From positions 1-11,497 of the forward strand of contig JALRDG010000102.1 of NCBI GenBank assembly GCA_023257055.1: a DNA stretch of 11,497 nt, given 5' to 3'. Under the pieces are notes generated by a model. That model had not been told where the DNA came from, ran no database searches, and saw only the letters and a program-made list of their open reading frames with translations. Shown here piece after piece: positions 6,224 to 10,288 of this stretch. The DNA comes from Candidatus Saccharimonadia bacterium (GTDB taxonomy: Bacteria > Patescibacteriota > Saccharimonadia > Saccharimonadales > Saccharimonadaceae). How positions within the stretch are numbered: the first letter of the stretch is position 1; each line of letters begins with the position of its first letter. A program made the position numbers and the translations under genes.

Positions 6224-7369
6224 ATGACACAGTCACAGCCTAATACGTTTGCACGAGTTGGCATGTCACACGTGACGCGACGCCTCGGGCAGCCGTACGA
6301 AACACGCATGGCAAAGTTGGACGGCGTGCACATCAACACAAGCTCGCAGCCCAACGCAAACCCTCACTTTGGCACGCTGACCACATTAATGTGTGTAGCG
6401 GCTGTGGCAGAGGAGATGAGTGACCACTTCGGTAAACCTGTTCAGATAACGTTCGACCAGCTTGAAAACGCACCAGACAGAAAAGTGCAGGGCCTGAAAA
6501 CGCGCATCGTCAAGGGCCAGGAGATCGAATACCAAATCAGTCTCCAAGACTCAATTCTGTCGAGCGGCACTTCGCTTGTGCAGGAGAATATGAAAACGTT
6601 CAAGAGTTTGTTTGACTTCTTTGAACAGGAGACCGGCGTACCGTTCCGCGTGCGGAGCTATCATGAGTGCCAAGCGGATCCGCTCTTTAGGACTTCGCTA
6701 CTGAAGGTGCTAAATGACATCGAGCACTTCGGTCCGATTGTCTCACCTTCGGGTGAGGCTATTCGTCTCCGGTTTCCGTGCCCGACTTGTAAATGGGTCG
6801 ATAAGGGCTCAGTATACACTCGTGTCATCGAGCAGGCTGAAGATGAGATCCTGTTCGAGGCCTTTTGTCCCGATCATGGCGAACACCAAGCGAGACTCGC
6901 TGTTGATTCGGACGACTTCTTCGACACAAACACTCCTCTGCGCGACATCGCGAAAGTCCCCGGACTGATCGAAGCTGCGCGGCAAGACAAGCTGATGCCC
7001 ATGATGATTGATGGGCGCGACTGGTCTGGGCGCTGGGACAGGTGTGTTCATGTTCCCGGTGTCAGTCGGCTTGGCTACGATGCGTCTGAGCTGCCTGCGC
7101 GAGTTTATTCGCCGGTAGTCACCGATACACTCGGCGCTAAACTATCCAAGTCCCTATATGTGGGCAGTATGTATTCGGAGATGCCTCGTGGCTTCGCTGA
7201 CTTCAACGACTTCATGGAAGTCTACGGGGAAAGTGGTCTACAGACGCTCTGGGAGCATGTGCGTGAATGGTCGCGCGATCCTGCGTACATGGACCGAGAC
7301 TCGTACACGATCACATACTTCATGCTTCTCCTCGGTGGGAAGCTTGGACCTGCGAACATTATGGGATAG
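6224..7369 (+). CDS. class I aminoacyl-tRNA-synthetase-like protein (LysRS class I-like catalytic domain)
   Basis: Predicted to activate an amino acid as its adenylate. Numbered from ATG 6224, the HIGH-type motif is PHFGT (47-51) and the KMSKS loop is KLSKS (306-310). Between them sits a probable zinc ribbon: Cys186-x2-Cys189 and Cys215-x2-His218. The ribbon is followed by DGRDWSGRWDR (263-273), a layout that recalls class I lysyl-tRNA synthetases. The protein is 381 residues and ends about 70 residues after KLSKS, so no anticodon-binding domain is visible; normal class I LysRS has 500 or more residues. Its target may be a tRNA recognised otherwise, a protein or a small molecule. Start 6224 has AGGA at 6213-6216; the in-frame ATG 6185 would add 13 residues but directly abuts GGTGGAGG. 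It is much GC-richer than the genes before it, suggesting separate origin. Specificity is not established. Confidence 0.78.
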   Translation: MTQSQPNTFARVGMSHVTRRLGQPYETRMAKLDGVHINTSSQPNANPHFGTLTTLMCVAAVAEEMSDHFGKPVQITFDQLENAPDRKVQGLKTRIVKGQEIEYQISLQDSILSSGTSLVQENMKTFKSLFDFFEQETGVPFRVRSYHECQADPLFRTSLLKVLNDIEHFGPIVSPSGEAIRLRFPCPTCKWVDKGSVYTRVIEQAEDEILFEAFCPDHGEHQARLAVDSDDFFDTNTPLRDIAKVPGLIEAARQDKLMPMMIDGRDWSGRWDRCVHVPGVSRLGYDASELPARVYSPVVTDTLGAKLSKSLYVGSMYSEMPRGFADFNDFMEVYGESGLQTLWEHVREWSRDPAYMDRDSYTITYFMLLLGGKLGPANIMG

Positions 7370-7370
7370 A

Positions 7371-7886
7371 ATGAATACACATATGCCGCAATTGCCGTTT
7401 CCTTTCGATGAACAAGATGAGTGGCCGCAGACTTGTGTATTAATTAGTCTGATGCCTCAATATGCCCACGCTTTAGTTTCGGGCGAAAAGAAGTACGAGT
7501 ACCGAAGAGGTAAGTTCATCGACAGGCCTGTAACGGCTTTCGTGTACGCAACAAGGCCAAAGAGTAAAGCGGATAATGGCTTGCCGAGTGCTCAAATATT
7601 AGCCATAGCGAAATTTGGCACTCCTTTGATCGGGCTTGAAGAGACGATCAGAGCCAAAGAAGAAGAGCAGACAGGCTCAGAGGAGATGATGCGAGAGTGG
7701 TTACGTGGATTCACGACTGCTTCTGCACACCCCATTGATCGCTTTGAGGTCCTTAAAGAGACTATTAGCCTAGAAGAGATGACAAGTCAGTTTCCAAGCT
7801 TCCGGCCTCCACAAAGGTATCTAATGCTCAACCGTAATCTGCCACTTTTAGATTTTCTCAAAAAAAGAAGTGGCATCGACCTGTAG
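7371..7886 (+). CDS. ASCH-domain protein
   Basis: 171-residue protein with an ASCH (PUA-like) domain: ISLMPQYAHALVSGEKKYEY (25-44) matches the family pattern in which a Ser-(Ile/Leu)-x-Pro strand precedes SGxKxxExR; AFVYATRP (about 56-63) and ILAIAKFG (about 75-82) follow as core strands. ASCH domains are predicted RNA- or nucleotide-binding modules and some act as hydrolases; no reaction is assigned here. It starts one base after the stop of the aaRS-like gene, so the two are surely co-transcribed and probably work together. ATG 7383 is an alternative start four codons in. Together with the DUF3850 gene it gives the island two PUA-like proteins. About 80 bases with a hairpin separate it from speD. 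Confidence 0.8.
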   Translation: MNTHMPQLPFPFDEQDEWPQTCVLISLMPQYAHALVSGEKKYEYRRGKFIDRPVTAFVYATRPKSKADNGLPSAQILAIAKFGTPLIGLEETIRAKEEEQTGSEEMMREWLRGFTTASAHPIDRFEVLKETISLEEMTSQFPSFRPPQRYLMLNRNLPLLDFLKKRSGIDL

Positions 7887-7902
7887 AAAGAGGTGATAAG
7901 AA

Positions 7903-7936
7903 GGGTGTCGCGGAGATTAATTTCTCTGCGGCATCC
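7903..7936 (+). promoter_or_regulatory. 14-bp stem-loop in the leader of speD
   Basis: GGGTGTCGCGGAGA (7903-7916) pairs with TCTCTGCGGCATCC (7923-7936) with three G-U pairs and a 6-base loop (TTAATT). G-U pairs indicate an RNA structure. No U-run follows, so it is not a standard terminator; it may be a regulatory leader element, transcript-stabilising stem or processing site before speD. Confidence 0.45.
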
Positions 7937-7968
7937 GCTTATTACATTTAAAAAGTGAAATTATTATA

Positions 7969-8361
7969 ATGCAAAATCCGACAACCCCACAACTTGGCAG
8001 TCATCTCATTATTGAAGTATGGAACGCAAAAAATCTTGAAGATGAGGATTATATTCGAAATGTCTTGATTGAGATGACAGAAGCAGCTGGTGCCACGTTG
8101 CTGAAGACCTTTCTACACCACTTCGGGGAAGGCTTTGGAGTCACTGGTATTGCAGTACTGGCTGAGTCTCATGTTAGTATTCACACTTGGCCGGAACATA
8201 ACTATGCGGCTATCGATGTGTTTATGTGTGGCGACGCAGACGTACATAAAACTATACCTGTAGTGAAGACTTCTTTCTCTACGGAATTAGTTGATATTAC
8301 GACATTCCCTCGTGGGATTCTTGAGAACTCTCGCATTCCGGGCATTGAATCTCTGGTGTAA
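7969..8361 (+). CDS. speD: S-adenosylmethionine decarboxylase proenzyme (SpeD), pyruvoyl-dependent
   Basis: Decarboxylates S-adenosylmethionine to the aminopropyl donor used for spermidine synthesis. The 130-residue proenzyme has the self-cleavage site AESHVSIHTWPE (65-76): cleavage at Glu66-Ser67 would turn Ser67 into the pyruvoyl group. The processing residues His72 and Cys87 (in VFMCGD) sit at the spacing seen in Thermotoga SpeD (Ser63, His68, Cys83). It appears intact and of normal length. The start has AAAGTGA at 7952-7958 as a weak ribosome site, and a TATAAT-like string overlaps the ATG. No spermidine synthase is in the window. Some SpeD homologues, including ones from CPR bacteria and phages, are known to have become ornithine or arginine decarboxylases, so the substrate is not secured. 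It is the last intact island gene. Confidence 0.92.
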   Translation: MQNPTTPQLGSHLIIEVWNAKNLEDEDYIRNVLIEMTEAAGATLLKTFLHHFGEGFGVTGIAVLAESHVSIHTWPEHNYAAIDVFMCGDADVHKTIPVVKTSFSTELVDITTFPRGILENSRIPGIESLV

Positions 8362-8403
8362 GAGCGGGTGCCTTCCTTTGTTTTGAACACTGTATCGATG
8401 GAT

Positions 8404-8454
8404 GTCGCGTATAGGTTAGTATATAGGTCTCCAAAGCCTAGGATAGCGGTTCGA
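8404..8454 (+). pseudogene. diverged partial tRNA-Trp copy (D-loop, anticodon arm, part of T arm)
   Basis: 8414-8454 aligns without gaps to 2236-2276 of the intact tRNA-Trp with 33 of 41 bases identical. The anticodon loop CTCCAAA is unchanged. The stem differs at five pairing positions yet still pairs (TAGGT with GCCTA: two A-U pairs replace two others, plus a terminal U-G), so the sequence comes from a related tRNA that was under selection rather than from simple decay. The T stem does not pair, the D stem is poor, and there is no acceptor stem or CCA, so it is not a functional tRNA. Confidence 0.6.
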
Positions 8455-8457
8455 TAG

Positions 8458-8493
8458 CGAGGAGTAAGACGGGAAAGCTACCTCTTCGTTTTT
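8458..8493 (+). terminator. intrinsic terminator candidate after speD
   Basis: CGAGGAG (8458-8464) pairs with CTCTTCG (8482-8488; one G-U pair), and TTTTT follows at 8489-8493. The loop is long (17 bases), so strength is uncertain. It overlaps the 3' side of the tRNA-like remnant. Confidence 0.4.
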
Positions 8494-8588
8494 CGGGATG
8501 TGCGATATGTATAGATAATTACATATGCCTCATTTCCTCTCTCGTGAGAAACATATTACACCACAATAGGTTCGGTAATCGTCCTTTA

Positions 8589-8686
8589 GCCCCTGCCAAT
8601 ATAAATGACACACTGTCAAAGGTGTGTTATTTATATTTATAGTATAATAACGAATATAAATATACACAAACCCTAACTGCATTACA
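8589..8686 (+). repeat. 98-bp direct repeat, right copy (attR-like)
   Basis: Matches 2285-2382 at 96 of 98 positions, starting with the tRNA-Trp 3' end GCCCCTGCCA and including the complete 16-bp hairpin (8598-8637). Just before it, AGGTTCG (8568-8574) echoes the T arm of the tRNA, then 14 bases stand in place of the expected 9, so the upstream tRNA sequence is degenerate. TATAAT at 8643-8648 could serve as a -10 box for the NUDIX gene; the repeat ends 44 bases before its start. Confidence 0.95.
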
Positions 8687-8730
8687 TAATATAAGATACC
8701 TAGAACAAGCTTTACAGAGGCGGACTTTAC

Positions 8731-9282
8731 ATGCACGATAACGAACTTTGGCAGGTCTATAACGATAACGGTACGGTCGTAATGGGGAAGGGTGCTCCGA
8801 AGGAAGAGTTTAATTCTAACTCTAGCCTTATCATGGGAAACTCCCACATATGGTTTTGGAAGGCTAATGAGAATGGTGTTAGCATTTTACTGCAGAAGCG
8901 CTCATTATCAAAGCCTAATAAGCCTGGCTGGTTTCATATTTCAGCAGGGGGCCACATCAACGTAGGGGAAAGCCCCGTACAGGCCGCGGTGCGAGAAACT
9001 CAAGAAGAAATGGGCCTATCAATCGATGAGGCAAAGCTCCACTTTGTACAGGCAGTGCGAATTATAGAGAAAGATCCACGAGACATCGTTAATGTTTTTC
9101 TTTATCAACTTAAGGGCGACGAGGAATTCACTTTCGTGGATGGTGAAGTCGACTCATATGAGTGGCGCTCTTTAGATAATTTTAAAGAAATTACCAAAAA
9201 CGCGGCGGAAAACAATTTAGTACCCCAGGGTTCTTTGTATTTCGGCACTTTAATAGCTGCACTTGAGTACATCAGCCAATAG
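8731..9282 (+). CDS. NUDIX hydrolase
   Basis: Hydrolyses a nucleoside diphosphate linked to another group; the 183-residue protein carries a NUDIX box at residues 74-96 (GHINVGE, then RETQEEMGL), with the metal-binding glutamates Glu89, Glu92 and Glu93 present. Upstream strands (SHIWFWKANENGVSILLQKR, 38-57) and the proline-rich PNKPGWFHISAGGH (62-75) resemble the isopentenyl-diphosphate-isomerase-like/YfcD branch of NUDIX proteins, but the Cys and Glu residues needed for isomerase activity cannot be confirmed by eye. The start ATG 8731 has AGAGG at 8716-8720, ten bases upstream. It lies outside the right repeat, so it is likely the chromosomal neighbour of tRNA-Trp before the island arrived. 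Substrate unknown. Confidence 0.88.
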   Translation: MHDNELWQVYNDNGTVVMGKGAPKEEFNSNSSLIMGNSHIWFWKANENGVSILLQKRSLSKPNKPGWFHISAGGHINVGESPVQAAVRETQEEMGLSIDEAKLHFVQAVRIIEKDPRDIVNVFLYQLKGDEEFTFVDGEVDSYEWRSLDNFKEITKNAAENNLVPQGSLYFGTLIAALEYISQ

Positions 9283-9432
9283 TTAGAACTACTCAACATA
9301 GCCAATAAAAACACTTTACCTCTGGTTAGTGTAGCTTACTTTATTATCGTACAGCATGGCGTAATATTAGCTTACCGTCACGACTAGGGCGTCCCGGACT
9401 AACTACTGCAAGCTTCGACGGTCTCGTACAGT
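9283..9432. other. non-coding stretch after the NUDIX gene
   Basis: No ORF, RNA gene, clear terminator or extended repeat is seen. Short inverted motifs around 9434-9458 (ACTCG and CGAGT) are too brief to interpret. Confidence 0.4.
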
Positions 9433-9744
9433 TTACTCGTATGAGTGAGGTAGCGAGTAGGTCAATTGCCATACTAGCCTCATCTCCGTCGACGATCCAG
9501 AGCACATACTGCTCAAGCCCTCCAATTGCCCATCGCTATCGAAGTTCTTGATGATAACATGGAGTTCGTGATAGTAGTACTCCTCGCTTATGAGCCACAG
9601 GTTCATGACCCATGCCTCCCGATTAGTCCACCCATTGTACTCGGCGGCTAGAGTTCGTGTTGCTTCAGCTACGCTGTGTATGGTCTCCTCCTTTACCTTA
9701 CGCAAAGGCCCCGCTAGCACGGAGTCGCATGGCAATGGTGTCAC
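9433..9744 (-). pseudogene. probable degraded phage-type ORF with a YNGWTNxExW motif
   Basis: Reading minus from GTG 9744 gives 103 codons. Only the middle resembles a known pattern: YNGWTNREAWVMNLWL (about 36-51) recalls the YNGWxNYETWNVxLW motif of small phage and mobile-element proteins of unknown function. The GTG has no Shine-Dalgarno. A strong AAAGGAGGAG (AAG GAG GAG codons, about residues 18-20) is followed five bases later by ATA, where an ATG would fit well; the start codon may have been lost by a G-to-A change. Sequence after the motif shows no recognisable domain. It is probably a relic of a prophage or other element; a short working protein cannot be excluded. Confidence 0.4.
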
Positions 9745-9903
9745 AGGTGGAGATTCCGCTTGAAAATAGCAATAAAAGAATCAATTATTTTCAGGAGCGA
9801 ATACTACCTTGACGCCGTTGCTCGACTCGTATAATTGATCAGTACGTGAAGTAAGGAGTTAAAAAATAGTCAGTTTCCTATATAATCAGCCATAGGAAGG
9901 CTC
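9745..9903 (+). promoter_or_regulatory. AT-rich region with promoter-like boxes and a small palindrome upstream of csoR
   Basis: TTGACG (9809-9814) and TATAAT (9830-9835) with a 15-base spacer form a promoter candidate, but no start codon fits directly downstream; AAGGAG at 9853-9858 is not followed by a start. A perfect 7-bp inverted repeat, TTCCTAT (9875-9881) with ATAGGAA (9892-9898), has a second TATAAT at 9881-9886 and covers part of an AGGAAGG ribosome-binding-like site (9894-9900). Confidence 0.35.
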
Positions 9904-9996
9904 ATGTTTCACGCTCTGCGAGAAAACAGGAGTCTTCTTTTTATATATTTAATCTGCTTGACGCAAATACCCCTATGGGGTATAATTAAATTATGA
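9904..9996 (+). CDS. possible 30-residue small protein overlapping csoR
   Basis: ATG 9904 is preceded by AGGAAGG (9894-9900), and the frame ends with TGA at 9994-9996, overlapping the csoR start as ATGA (9993-9996). The peptide has a basic N-terminus (MFHALRENR) and a hydrophobic remainder (SLLFIYLICLTQIPLWGIIK), like a single-span membrane peptide. It contains the csoR promoter and operator within its coding sequence, which argues that the frame may be fortuitous. No homologue is recognised. It could also be a leader peptide coupled to csoR translation from an upstream promoter. Confidence 0.25.
   Translation: MFHALRENRSLLFIYLICLTQIPLWGIIKL
9958..9992 (+). promoter_or_regulatory. csoR promoter with embedded copper operator (leaderless type)
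   Basis: TTGACG (9958-9963) and a perfect TATAAT (9981-9986) are separated by the optimal 17 bases. The ATG at 9993 follows 6 bases after the -10, predicting a leaderless mRNA. Within the spacer and -10 lies a perfect 17-base palindrome ATACCCCTATGGGGTAT (9967-9983), of the TACCC-GGGTA type bound by CsoR repressors. Bound repressor would block RNA polymerase, and copper would release it, giving copper-inducible autoregulation of csoR and copB. Confidence 0.88.
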
Positions 9997-10262
9997 AGAA
10001 AGAAATGAAACCACGCGCGATTCGTCGTCTGAAAATCATTGAAGGTCAGATTCGCGGTCTACAAAAAATGGTCGAAGAAGATACCTACTGTATCGACATC
10101 ATCACCCAGGCCTCGGCAATTAAAGAGGCGCTGTCGAGTGTTGAAGACTTATTGTTAGAAAATCACTTAAGCACCCATGTCATTCACCAGGTAAGAAGCG
10201 GCGACGAGGCGCAAGCAACCGAAGAGATTCTGAAAGTATATAAATTGAAGCGCAAGAAATAG
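9993..10262 (+). CDS. csoR: CsoR/RcnR-family copper-responsive transcriptional repressor
   Basis: All-helical metal-sensing repressor of 89 residues, the usual family length. The conserved RRLKIIEGQIRGLQKM (11-26) is followed by Cys33 in DTYCIDIITQ, then ENHLSTHVIHQ (56-66). The metal ligands read Cys33-His58-His62, in place of the Cys-His-Cys of the mycobacterial type. A Cys-His-His set is known in Thermus thermophilus CsoR, which responds to copper and other metals, and in nickel/cobalt-sensing RcnR, which also uses an N-terminal histidine at position 3 that is absent here. The palindrome in its own promoter and the adjacent copper ATPase gene support copper sensing. It is probably co-transcribed with copB, 26 bases downstream. 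Confidence 0.93.
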   Translation: MKKEMKPRAIRRLKIIEGQIRGLQKMVEEDTYCIDIITQASAIKEALSSVEDLLLENHLSTHVIHQVRSGDEAQATEEILKVYKLKRKK

Positions 10263-10288
10263 CTATAGGTATTTAGGAGGGATAGAAA

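Larger units (their letters stand above)
2285..8686. mobile_element. tRNA-Trp-associated genomic island bounded by 98-bp direct repeats
   Basis: The 3' end of tRNA-Trp plus the following sequence (2285-2382) recurs at 8589-8686, and accessory genes fill the space between. The left end gives an intact tRNA; the right end carries a diverged partial tRNA body and the tRNA 3' end, as with elements that integrate at tRNA 3' ends. Contents include restriction-enzyme and phosphatase debris, two ASCH-type proteins, an AlaDH-family protein, two methyltransferases, an aaRS-like protein and SpeD. Base composition is uneven: a 60-base sample at 6301-6360 has 33 G+C and one at 5401-5460 has 21. No integrase, transposase or replication gene is visible, so it may have been immobilised or moved by homologous recombination or a helper. 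A simple segmental duplication around the tRNA remains possible. Confidence 0.65.

Noticed and set aside
7158..7370. N-terminal extension of the ASCH protein frame
   Set aside because: It overlaps the C-terminal part of the aaRS-like gene in another frame; the ASCH domain needs only the part from 7371.
8505..8526. ATATGTA/TACATAT small hairpin
   Set aside because: Seven A/T-rich pairs in an AT-rich stretch are expected by chance, and no gene or U-run is linked to it.
2285..8686. CRISPR array or terminal inverted repeats at island ends
   Set aside because: Only two direct copies of one long repeat exist, with no regular spacers and no inverted ends; this fits a tRNA-site island or duplication.
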